8,716 nt of DNA. Source: Synergistaceae bacterium. GTDB taxonomy: Bacteria; Synergistota; Synergistia; Synergistales; Synergistaceae. Location of the stretch: contig JAISLO010000215.1 of the NCBI GenBank assembly GCA_031290815.1, positions 1-8,716 of the forward strand, read 5' to 3'. This document shows positions 1 through 5,606 of this stretch, piece after piece. The notes beneath the pieces were generated by a model. It did not search any database. It was given only the letters and a program-made list of their open reading frames with translations, and had not been told where the DNA came from. Positions within the stretch are counted from its first letter, which is position 1. Each line of letters opens with the position of its first letter. Position numbers and translations under genes: made by a program.

Positions 1-261
1 CCGCTCGTTCTTCACAAAGACGTTCAGCAGGTCGGCCTTGATGTGGCTGCGCTCGCGGGCGCCGTTCGACGCGCCCGTGAAGTAGAGCCAGAAGCCGAAA
101 AGACAGGCGAGCTCCTCTACGCCCATCAGTGGCAGCATAAATATGTAGCGGAGCGTGACCTGCACCAATATCAGAATCACTATCGCGACTGACGTCATGA
201 CCATCACCAACTGCTGAGCGACGTCGAGAAAGCCCCACAGGGACAAAAGCGCTTTTCTCAT
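1..261 (-). CDS. TRAP transporter small permease (DctQ family), 5' part only
   Basis: This is the first 87 codons of a minus-strand gene that continues past the left edge. It starts with ATG at 261, and a Shine-Dalgarno-like AAAGGGTGA lies 7 nt upstream (277-269). The peptide has a hydrophobic helix at about residues 15-36, then VTLRYIFMLPLMGVEELACL at 35-54, a second helix to about 63, and TGASNGARERSHIKADLL at 62-79. The RY...EEL...TGA..ARERSHIKAD pattern is typical of DctQ small permeases. Family members have about 160-190 residues and four membrane helices, so about half is missing. In the family, this subunit joins the large permease DctM and a periplasmic binding protein DctP to import carboxylates or related solutes using a Na+ gradient. 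The substrate cannot be told from this part. It is transcribed away from the ATPase operon, with its own predicted promoter at 384-357. Partners probably lie outside the window. Confidence 0.85.
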   Translation of the reverse strand, partial: MRKALLSLWGFLDVAQQLVMVMTSVAIVILILVQVTLRYIFMLPLMGVEELACLFGFWLYFTGASNGARERSHIKADLLNVFVKNER

Positions 262-282
262 AACATTCTCACCCTTTCCATA

Positions 283-293
283 AGACAAAGTCT
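283..293. repeat. short inverted repeat AGAC-AAA-GTCT
   Basis: Four-base perfect arms around AAA lie in the leader of the dctQ-like gene, just upstream of its ribosome binding site (277-269). It could form a tiny RNA hairpin or be half of a protein site. The arms are too short to be sure. Confidence 0.2.
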
Positions 294-324
294 GTCGTTT
301 AAACTCGGCGGCCGCGCAAACTCA

Positions 325-337
325 TTAATAGCATTAA
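325..337. promoter_or_regulatory. palindrome TTAAT-AGC-ATTAA, candidate operator
   Basis: Perfect 5-bp arms flank a 3-bp centre. The site lies about 13-25 bp downstream of the predicted start of the minus-strand dctQ-like transcript, a usual place for a repressor site. No regulator gene is visible in the window. The arms are short and AT-rich, so a chance occurrence is quite possible. Confidence 0.3.
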
Positions 338-356
338 CAGGCATGATAAAGAGAAA

Positions 357-384
357 ATAATACAATATTTTTTGAGGATGTCAA
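357..384 (-). promoter_or_regulatory. sigma-70-type promoter for the dctQ-like gene
   Basis: On the minus strand a perfect -35 TTGACA (384-379) is followed after 16 bp by TATTAT (362-357), one mismatch from TATAAT, in AT-rich DNA. Transcription would start near 350, giving a leader of about 90 nt before the ATG at 261. The 16-bp spacing is one short of the optimum. This is a sequence match only, with no expression evidence. Confidence 0.7.
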
Positions 385-420
385 CAACAAAAAAAATAAC
401 AAAACAACTTGTCCTGATTC

Positions 421-447
421 GACATGATATACTCGCGAATGACATGA
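421..447. repeat. direct repeat GACATGA, two copies 20 bp apart
   Basis: GACATGA occurs at 421-427 and 441-447, in contexts GACATGATAT and GACATGAATA. A related GCATGATAAA lies at 341-350. A 20-bp period is close to two helical turns, as expected when a dimeric regulator binds one DNA face. The copies lie between the two divergent promoters. The motif is short, so this is only a candidate. Confidence 0.25.
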
Positions 448-501
448 ATAAGGGAGCGTCCGCCCCTCTGATTCATAATTTACGCAAAATCGCGTATCCG
501 G

Positions 502-546
502 CTTGCCGCCCGCCGTTTATGAGCCAGAATAGGAAGCGGCGGCGAG
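502..546. repeat. GC-rich inverted repeat with long loop
   Basis: CTTGCCGCC (502-510) can pair with GGCGGCGAG (538-546) over nine positions with one G-T wobble, leaving a loop of about 27 nt. No T-run follows on either strand, so it is not a classical intrinsic terminator. It lies upstream of the predicted ATPase promoter, so it would not be in that transcript. It could be a remnant of an older element or chance pairing in GC-rich DNA. Confidence 0.25.
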
Positions 547-599
547 GAGAATCATCTTTGCCATCTTTGCGAGATTTATGTCAATGCGGTTACAGTCGT

Positions 600-627
600 T
601 TGACTTGAGTCCTCTATGATGTAAAAT
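600..627 (+). promoter_or_regulatory. sigma-70-type promoter for the V-ATPase operon
   Basis: TTGACT (600-605) is separated by 16 bp from TAAAAT (622-627); each hexamer has one mismatch to consensus. The start of transcription would be near 634, giving a leader of about 60 nt before the first start codon at 694. Inverted copies TGACTT (601-606) and AAGTCA (633-638) flank the -10 element and could be a regulator site. This is the best promoter match I found ahead of the first ATPase gene. Confidence 0.6.
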
Positions 628-675
628 CACTAAAGTCATTATTTCGCGATCACCAGGCGGATCGTTATTCTTTTC

Positions 676-685
676 AGAAGGGGGG
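676..685 (+). promoter_or_regulatory. ribosome binding site that favours the TTG start at 694
   Basis: AGAAGGGGGG ends 8 nt before the TTG at 694. The in-frame GTG at 685 overlaps the end of this site, and the in-frame ATG at 706 is 20 nt away, so TTG is the best-placed start for the first gene. Confidence 0.6.
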
Positions 686-693
686 TGGCGCGA

Positions 694-1020
694 TTGGCTC
701 AAAATATGGCTGACGAGATCAGAACCAAGGAGGCCGGCGCGAGGGAGATCGTAGCGCGCGCAAAGACCGAGGCGGCTCGTATCGTTGCGGCAGCCAGGAC
801 AAATGCGGAACAGTCCGTCAAAGAAGCTCGTCAGAAGTCTCACAGGTACTTCCGAGATCAGGTCAAGGCCGCGGAGGCCGAGGCTGAGGCCGGAGCCGTC
901 AAGTCCGTCGAGGCTGGACGCAGGGAGACCGAAGAGTTCTACGAGGGCAACAAGTTCAAAGTTTCGAGCGCGGCCGAATGGCTGACAAAAGAGGTGATGT
1001 CTACCTATGGCAATAGCTGA
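694..1020 (+). CDS. ntpF: V-type ATPase peripheral-stalk subunit H/G (AhaH/NtpF type)
   Basis: The product has 108 residues from the TTG at 694, close to the roughly 100-110 usual for the family. It is almost wholly charged, Ala/Glu/Arg-rich helix (about residues 5-85) with heptad-like spacing and no membrane segment, as expected for a long coiled coil. In bacterial V/A-ATPases this subunit pairs with E to form the stalks that hold the A3B3 head still against the membrane stator. Sequence alone is weak evidence because coiled coils look alike; the first place in an operon of FIKECGAB order makes the assignment firm. Its 3' end overlaps the start of the I gene by 14 bp, implying translational coupling. 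GTG at 685 would add three residues, and ATG at 706 would remove four. Confidence 0.85.
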   Translation: MAQNMADEIRTKEAGAREIVARAKTEAARIVAAARTNAEQSVKEARQKSHRYFRDQVKAAEAEAEAGAVKSVEAGRRETEEFYEGNKFKVSSAAEWLTKEVMSTYGNS

Positions 1021-3004
1021 GATGCAGAAAGCGCGAATTGCGATCCACAAGTCGATTTCCGAGGAGCTTCTGAAAAAAATTCAGAAACTCGGTTGCTGTC
1101 AGTTCATCGCACAGGAGAGCGATTCAGCGGACGAGAAAAACGCCGCGGCCATGAAGGCGAGGCTCAGGCATATAGACGAACTCCTTGGAGAGGTGAGGTT
1201 CGCGTCTCGCTTCCTCGAACCGTACGCCGCAAAGAAGGTCAGCGGCATCGCAAGGGCGTTTGGCGAGGGCGAGGAGTTCTCCCTCGAACGCCTCTCGGAG
1301 CTCGCTGCCGAGGAGCCCTTCATGGCGGAGGCGGCAAAGATAAGGGATCTCGAAAAACGTCTCTCCGACGCGAAATCAGGGTTGTCGCGCGTCGCTGGAT
1401 TGAAGGCGTCGCTGTATCCCCTCTCCGGTCTGCCGTATTCGCTCGATTTCTACAGCAAGGGCACCGATTCTCTGCAGGGCTTGCTCTTCTCGGTTCCGGC
1501 GGTCCGTTCGGAGGAATTTCGAACCGCTTTGAACGGCATACTCGGCGATATGGCGGAGATCTTCTCTCCGCCGGCTGGAGAGAAGGACTCGTCTCAGTTG
1601 TTCTCGGTGATCTGCCGGCGGGAGACGGCGGAGGCCGTTCAGGCCGAGGCCGCGAAGTTCCAGGCCGCAAAGGCGGATGTCCCGCCGCATATATGCGGCA
1701 CGGCGCAGGACGCGCTCAAAGAACTGGAGGCAGAGGGCGCTCGGTGCGAGGCCGAGGAAGCGTCCGTCATAAAGGAGATAACGGCTGCGGCTGACGACGT
1801 CTACAAAACCTGCCAGTACTGCGGCGATTATTGGGGAATAGAAAAGGCCAGGCTCGAATCGCTGATAGACGGCGAGCAGACAGAGCAGATGCTGGTCATG
1901 TCGTTCTGGATACCAAAGTCCGAGATGAAGGGGTTTGACAGCGTCACGTCCCCATACTCCAGCCTCATCGAGGTCGTCCTCGAAGAGCCGGCGGAGGGCG
2001 AGACTCCCCCTACCCTGCTTCGCAACAAGGGCATGTCCGTGCCGATGGAACCGCTGATCGAGATGTACGGCGCCCCGGCATACGGCGGATTCGATCCCAC
2101 CGCCGTCGTCGCGCCGTTCTTCTACGCCTTTTTCGGAATCTGCTTCGGAGACGCTGGCTACGGCCTTCTCATAGCGGGAATCCTTGCGGCGATTCTGATG
2201 AAGAAGAGGGTGACCGGAACGCTCAAGAAGTTCTTTCATATTCTGATAATAGGCAATGTTTGCGCGCTTGTGTTCGGGGCGCTCACCTTTTCGTGGTTCG
2301 GAGACAGCATAAACGCGTTTTCGTTCCTCGGATTTTTGAAGCCGCTCGGGAAACTGCAGATATTGGATCCTATGAACGATCCCACGACTATGCTCTTCGT
2401 ATCGCTGGTGTTCGGTTTTATCCAGATAATGGCAGGGCTTCTCATAGCGTTCAGGGAGAACTTGAGAAAGGGCGACAGGGTGGCGGCCTTTGCCGACAAC
2501 GGAGGATGGATAATCTTTCTCTGCGGGTTGGTTCTCGTCGGGCTCTCATCGTCCGGGGCGATACCGCTGCCGACCTGGCTCTGCTCCGCGATCGCCTTGA
2601 TCGGAGCGCTGATATTGGCCGCCACCCAGGGCAGATCGAAGGAGAGCTTCCTTGGCAAGGTCTTCTCCGGCGTGATAAGCCTCTACAACGTGACGGGCTA
2701 TCTGGGGGACCTTCTGAGCTACAGCAGGCTTCTGGCGCTGGGGCTCGGCTCGGCCGCCGTGGGGATGGTCATAAACATGCTGGCGAATCTTGTCTCGTCC
2801 AGCCTTCCCATGATCGGCTGGCTCGTAGGGCTCTTGATCTTCATCGTAGGGCACGTGTTCAGCATCGCGGTGAACATCCTGGGCGCATTCGTGCATTCGC
2901 TCAGGCTCCAATACGTGGAGTTCTTCAGTAAGTTTTACGAGGCATCAGGCGAGGAATATTCGCCGCTCTCGCTCTCGACCCAGTACGTGAGGCTCAAGGA
3001 ATAG
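1007..3004 (+). CDS. ntpI: V-type ATPase membrane stator subunit I (a-subunit)
   Basis: The 665-residue protein is close to the family length (E. hirae NtpI is about 660). Residues 1 to about 360 are a soluble lobe with coiled-coil stretches. From about 366 on there are roughly seven to eight hydrophobic helices, beginning with PFFYAFFGICFGDAGYGLL, whose FGDAGYG is a family hallmark. LGDLLSYSRLLALGLGSA holds the essential channel arginine, here R574, which faces the rotor carboxylate and separates the two ion half-channels. HSLRLQYVEFFSKFY near the C-terminus holds the second conserved arginine, R633. The start at 1007 has GAGGTGAT 8 nt upstream and overlaps the preceding gene. The soluble half carries cysteines at 30, 31, 203, 230, 269 and 272, including a CC pair and a CxxC pair, which I do not recall as usual for the family. 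Confidence 0.97.
   Translation: MAIAEMQKARIAIHKSISEELLKKIQKLGCCQFIAQESDSADEKNAAAMKARLRHIDELLGEVRFASRFLEPYAAKKVSGIARAFGEGEEFSLERLSELAAEEPFMAEAAKIRDLEKRLSDAKSGLSRVAGLKASLYPLSGLPYSLDFYSKGTDSLQGLLFSVPAVRSEEFRTALNGILGDMAEIFSPPAGEKDSSQLFSVICRRETAEAVQAEAAKFQAAKADVPPHICGTAQDALKELEAEGARCEAEEASVIKEITAAADDVYKTCQYCGDYWGIEKARLESLIDGEQTEQMLVMSFWIPKSEMKGFDSVTSPYSSLIEVVLEEPAEGETPPTLLRNKGMSVPMEPLIEMYGAPAYGGFDPTAVVAPFFYAFFGICFGDAGYGLLIAGILAAILMKKRVTGTLKKFFHILIIGNVCALVFGALTFSWFGDSINAFSFLGFLKPLGKLQILDPMNDPTTMLFVSLVFGFIQIMAGLLIAFRENLRKGDRVAAFADNGGWIIFLCGLVLVGLSSSGAIPLPTWLCSAIALIGALILAATQGRSKESFLGKVFSGVISLYNVTGYLGDLLSYSRLLALGLGSAAVGMVINMLANLVSSSLPMIGWLVGLLIFIVGHVFSIAVNILGAFVHSLRLQYVEFFSKFYEASGEEYSPLSLSTQYVRLKE
1684..1699. 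repeat. 16-bp perfect palindrome inside ntpI
   Basis: GCCGCATATATGCGGC is fully self-complementary and lies in the coding sequence for residues P227-H228-I229-C230-G231 of subunit I. A palindrome this long is expected by chance in roughly one in eight windows of this size, so it may mean nothing. It could also be a protein site or a strong RNA hairpin within the message. Confidence 0.4.
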
Positions 3005-3009
3005 ATCGG

Positions 3010-3029
3010 GAGAACGGCTTGGGGTTCTC
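3010..3029 (+). promoter_or_regulatory. stem-loop in the ntpI-ntpK spacer
   Basis: GAGAAC (3010-3015) and GTTCTC (3024-3029) form a perfect 6-bp stem with an 8-nt loop, starting 6 nt after the ntpI stop. Only a short, displaced T-run (3040-3044) follows, so it is not a good terminator. An AT-rich leader and the strong ribosome site of ntpK come next. It could be an RNA processing or stability element that raises K expression relative to I, since the ring needs many K copies per I. That role is inference. Confidence 0.45.
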
Positions 3030-3066
3030 GAAACAAAGGTTTTTGATAATAAAATTAACAGCGCTT

Positions 3067-3073
3067 AAGGAGG
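3067..3073 (+). promoter_or_regulatory. strong ribosome binding site AAGGAGG for ntpK
   Basis: This is the closest match to the Shine-Dalgarno consensus in the operon. It lies 12 nt before the ATG at 3086, which is longer than ideal. An out-of-frame ATG at 3078 is only 4 nt away. The K protein family fixes the start at 3086. Confidence 0.65.
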
Positions 3074-3085
3074 CGTGATGAAACA

Positions 3086-3586
3086 ATGGAAAATATTATT
3101 GCGACAATGGCGGAACAACTCGGATCGGCTCTGGTCATCCTGGGGGCTTCTTTGGCGGTGGGATTCGCCGGATCGGGTTCCGCCTGGGGCATAGGAATAG
3201 CGAACGAGGCGGCCGCCGGCATAATGACGGAGGACCCGAAGAAATTCGGATATGCCCTCGTGCTTTTAGCGCTCCCCGGCACACAGGGGATATACGGCCT
3301 GCTCGTCGCGTTCATCGCCATGTCGAAGGCCGGCCTGCTCGGCGCGGGCGGCGTGACGGTGACGATATGGCAGGGACTCGGCATCGGCTGCGCATGTCTC
3401 CCCATAGCGATAGCGGGCTTCTACTCGGCGATATGGCAGGGCAAATCGTCGGCCGCTTCAATCCTTCTGATATCGAAACGTCCTGATCAGATAGGCAAGG
3501 CGGTCATACTTCCCGCCATGTGCGAAACTTATGCGGTGTTCGCCCTGCTGATGAGCATAATGATGCTGACCGGCATAAAAGTCTAA
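3086..3586 (+). CDS. ntpK: V-type ATPase rotor-ring subunit K (double-hairpin proteolipid), Na+ type
   Basis: The 166-residue protein has four membrane helices in two tandem hairpins, the size and form of E. hirae NtpK rather than the single-hairpin F-type c subunit. The first hairpin spans about residues 12-80 and the second about 95-163. The ion site is visible: L63-P-G-T66-Q67 in helix 2, Q118 in helix 3 and E147 in helix 4 (CETYA). These match the E. hirae Na+ ligands L61, T64, Q65, Q110 and E139, and Y70 matches the Y68 that bonds to the glutamate. Hairpin one has Q67 where single-hairpin subunits have the carboxylate, so there is one ion per double hairpin, the usual mark of a V-type ring. 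C146 sits beside E147, and C102 and C104 lie in helix 3. A spacer of about 80 nt with a stem-loop precedes it. Confidence 0.97.
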   Translation: MENIIATMAEQLGSALVILGASLAVGFAGSGSAWGIGIANEAAAGIMTEDPKKFGYALVLLALPGTQGIYGLLVAFIAMSKAGLLGAGGVTVTIWQGLGIGCACLPIAIAGFYSAIWQGKSSAASILLISKRPDQIGKAVILPAMCETYAVFALLMSIMMLTGIKV

Positions 3587-3608
3587 CGGTCATACAGGGG
3601 GTGACGCC

Positions 3609-4190
3609 ATGTCGTTAGCTCAGATAACTGAAAAGATCGAGAACGACGCGCGCGCCGAGGCGCAAAAGATACTGGAGCGCGCCGCGGAACAGGAGACGGA
3701 GATACGGCGCAGCGCGGAGGCCGACGTGCGCGCGCTCGAGGACGCATCCCGCGCGAGGTTCGAAAAGGAGCGCCCTGAGATATTCAGGCGCCGCGAGATA
3801 GTGGCGAAGCTCGATGTCAACAAGATGCATCTGGATGCGCAGCGGAGGCTCATCAACGACACTTTCGACCGAGCCCTGGAGGAACTGAAATCCCTCGGCC
3901 GCGACGAGTACGTGTCCTTCTTCAACAGGCTCCTCAAGGAGGCCGTGGACACCGGCGACGAGGAGATGGAGCTATCCCTGAAAGAACGCTTCATCGACAG
4001 GGAGTGGCTTGACAAGTTTAACAGCGAGAACAAAACGCGCATAAAGATTTCGGACAAACGTCAGGATTTTTCGGGCGGATTTGTGCTCAACAATGGGCGC
4101 GTCTCTATAAACTGCTCGTGGGAGATGTTGATGCAGGCGGCGCGGGAAAAGCTGGAGACTGAGGTCGTCCATCGGCTCTTCCCGGCTTGA
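3609..4190 (+). CDS. ntpE: V-type ATPase peripheral-stalk subunit E
   Basis: The 193-residue product has the usual E architecture. Residues 1 to about 100 are a charged coiled coil. A mixed alpha/beta C-terminal domain follows, with the family signature GGFVLNNGRVSINCSWEML at about 154-172 and a closing helix ending HRLFPA. E pairs with the H/G subunit along the outer stalk, and its globular end caps the top of subunit B, holding the head static during rotation. GGGGGTGA (3597-3604) gives the ATG at 3609 a well-placed extended Shine-Dalgarno site. It lies 22 bp after ntpK and 13 bp before ntpC, so the three are surely cotranscribed. Confidence 0.95.
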   Translation: MSLAQITEKIENDARAEAQKILERAAEQETEIRRSAEADVRALEDASRARFEKERPEIFRRREIVAKLDVNKMHLDAQRRLINDTFDRALEELKSLGRDEYVSFFNRLLKEAVDTGDEEMELSLKERFIDREWLDKFNSENKTRIKISDKRQDFSGGFVLNNGRVSINCSWEMLMQAAREKLETEVVHRLFPA

Positions 4191-4203
4191 GAGGGGTGCG
4201 GCG

Positions 4204-5217
4204 ATGTCACGAGGCGAGGCTTACGGTTACGCTGTCGCGCGAATACGCGCGATGGAGCCCCTCCTGTTCGATGCGGCGCAGTACCAGAGGCTGCTGGATG
4301 CCGACGGCCCCGTTGGGGCCATCAAGATAATCGGCGAGACGAGCTACGCGAGAGGCCTGACTGGCGAGGAGTCCGCCGAGCGATATGACTCCGCCCTCGA
4401 GGCGGAGCTGCTGGCGACCTTCAAAGAATTTCTGACATTTGTTCCCGACAGGGCTCTGGTCGACATATTTCGCCTGCCCTACGACTTTCACAACGTAAAG
4501 GCGCTCTTGAAGAGCGCGTTCAACGCGAGGACGGGCGGGAGGAAACGCTGGGATATCCTGACGGAGCTCGGCTCGATTCCGATCGACGACCTTACGGTCA
4601 GAATCGAATCGGAGGAGTACTCCCTGCTGCCCTACGGGCTCTCCCATATACTGCCCTCCTGCGTGTCGGCGTGGGAGCAGTCGAGGGATATAGTCGAGGT
4701 CGAACGCCTCCTGGACGGCGGGTTGTTCGAGGCGATGCTCGACCTTGCCAAGTCCGTGGACGAGCAGGGGGTGCTGAACTGGGTGAGGGCGAGGATCGAC
4801 TCCGAGAACATCCGCAACCTGCTCAGGCTGAAGCGCTTCGGATTCGACTCGGCCGGAGCGGCCGCGTTCCTCCACGGCGGAGGGATGATCGACCCAGCGG
4901 TCCTGCTCTCCCTCATGCCCGAGCCGTATGACGGCTGGGGCCGTGTGCTCGCGCACTTCGACGCCGGAGCGGCGGTATCGAGAGTCCTGGATGACGGCGG
5001 ATTCGACAGCCTCATCGTCTCCCTGGAGAGGGAGCTGGATGACTACTGCCAATCGAGGCTCGCCCTGGCAAGATACAGCCAGGACTCCCCCGAAAACGTC
5101 CTCGCGTATCTCTGGGGCAAGGAGATGGAAGTGAAAAACATAAGGACCATACTCGTATCGAAGGGAACCGGGACGGACAGAGACGAAGTGAGGAGGCTGA
5201 TGAGGCATGGCTACTAA
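4204..5217 (+). CDS. ntpC: V-type ATPase central-rotor subunit C (d-subunit, AC39-like)
   Basis: The 337-residue, membrane-segment-free protein is of normal family length. Conserved patches appear in the expected order: YGYAVARIRAMEPLLFD near the N-terminus, YDFHNVKALLKSAF at about 95-108, WVRARIDSENIRNLLRLKRF at about 195-214, and a C-terminal PENVLAYLWGKEMEVKNIRTIL. The family is a three-fold helical funnel that sits on the K ring and couples it to the D/F shaft. The ATG at 4204 has GAGGGG 7 nt upstream. The 3' end overlaps the F gene by 11 bp. A complete antisense open frame covers nearly the same span, but its product has no family features. Confidence 0.95.
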   Translation: MSRGEAYGYAVARIRAMEPLLFDAAQYQRLLDADGPVGAIKIIGETSYARGLTGEESAERYDSALEAELLATFKEFLTFVPDRALVDIFRLPYDFHNVKALLKSAFNARTGGRKRWDILTELGSIPIDDLTVRIESEEYSLLPYGLSHILPSCVSAWEQSRDIVEVERLLDGGLFEAMLDLAKSVDEQGVLNWVRARIDSENIRNLLRLKRFGFDSAGAAAFLHGGGMIDPAVLLSLMPEPYDGWGRVLAHFDAGAAVSRVLDDGGFDSLIVSLERELDDYCQSRLALARYSQDSPENVLAYLWGKEMEVKNIRTILVSKGTGTDRDEVRRLMRHGY

Positions 5218-5548
5218 GAGGCGCGAGGCTCCGATGGCGGCGCTTGGAAGTTATGACAGCGTCCTCCCGTTTCAGGCCATAGGCATCGAGACCATGGTCG
5301 TGAACGCCGACAACAGGGCGTCGGTCCCGCAGATCGTGGCTAAATACGCCAGCGACCAGTACGCCGTGCTGTTTATAGAGGAGTCCCTTTACGCGGATTT
5401 CAAAGAGGCTGCGGATGAGATCAACGAGAGCGAGGACATTTCGGTGGTCCCCATCCCCAATCAGACCGGGTCCATGGGCATAGGAGCTGAATCCCTCCGC
5501 AAGAGCGCGGAACGCGCCGTGGGCATGGACATTTTCAGCGTCAAATGA
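5207..5548 (+). CDS. ntpG: V-type ATPase central-shaft subunit F (NtpG type)
   Basis: The 113-residue protein fits the small Rossmann-like F subunit. GSYDSVLPFQAIGIE near the start matches the usual opening strand and helix (gD.dsvlgF...Gie), and IPNQTGSMGIGAESLRKSAE then AVGMDIF near the end match the C-terminal helix that binds subunit D. F with D forms the rotating shaft inside A3B3 and affects ATPase activity. ATG 5207 has AGGAGG 10 nt upstream and lies inside the end of ntpC. The in-frame ATG at 5234 would give 104 residues beginning right at the conserved strand, so the first nine residues (Lys/Arg-rich) may be an extension or may not be translated. Confidence 0.93.
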   Translation: MATKRREAPMAALGSYDSVLPFQAIGIETMVVNADNRASVPQIVAKYASDQYAVLFIEESLYADFKEAADEINESEDISVVPIPNQTGSMGIGAESLRKSAERAVGMDIFSVK

Positions 5549-5549
5549 A

Positions 5550-5575
5550 CCCGGAGCTTGGGGACTCCTTCCGGG
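5550..5575 (+). promoter_or_regulatory. stem-loop in the ntpG-ntpA spacer
   Basis: CCCGGA (5550-5555) and TCCGGG (5570-5575) are perfect inverted arms 2 nt after the ntpG stop. An alternative inner pairing is GGAG (5553-5556) with CTCC (5565-5568). No T-run follows, so it is not a standard terminator. The 8 bases GCTTGGGG (5556-5563) also occur in the ntpI-ntpK stem-loop (3017-3024). It may mark an RNA processing point between the stator/rotor part and the head part of the message. Confidence 0.45.
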
Positions 5576-5606
5576 AGACATGTTGAATCGAGAAACGGAA
5601 TAATAC

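Larger units (their letters stand above)
262..693. other. divergent intergenic region, no convincing gene
   Basis: This stretch of about 430 bp separates the minus-strand TRAP gene from the plus-strand ATPase operon. It holds the two predicted promoters (384-357 minus, 600-627 plus), the palindromes at 283-293 and 325-337, a TACGC/GCGTA inverted repeat at 481-496, a GC-rich inverted repeat at 502-546 and the repeated GACATGA at 421 and 441. A possible reading frame of 78 codons (372-608, plus) starts with TTG, covers the minus-strand promoter, begins in a poly-A-rich low-complexity stretch and resembles no family I know, so I do not call it. Confidence 0.7.

Noticed and set aside
372..608. 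A 78-codon plus-strand open frame in the divergent spacer
   Set aside because: It starts at TTG with a poor ribosome site, begins in low-complexity A-rich DNA, covers a strong minus-strand promoter and the GC-rich inverted repeat, and resembles no known family.
1376..2239. A 287-codon antisense open frame within ntpI
   Set aside because: It is wholly inside a strongly conserved gene, has no recognisable domain and is rich in Arg and Leu, typical of a shadow frame.
3010..3045. Stem-loop after ntpI considered as an intrinsic terminator
   Set aside because: The stem is only 6 bp and AT-rich at its core, and the T-run begins about 11 nt away, so termination is unlikely inside a clearly continuous operon.
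3078..3194. A 38-codon Trp-rich frame starting at ATG 3078, 4 nt from the strong ribosome site of ntpK
   Set aside because: It overlaps ntpK out of frame. The K start is fixed by family homology, and a 12-nt spacing is still workable. There is no independent sign that the short peptide is made.
4207..5208. A 333-codon antisense open frame across ntpC
   Set aside because: It mirrors ntpC almost exactly. Its product is a low-information Arg/Gly/Val-rich sequence, as expected from codon bias in GC-rich DNA, while the sense product has clear family motifs.
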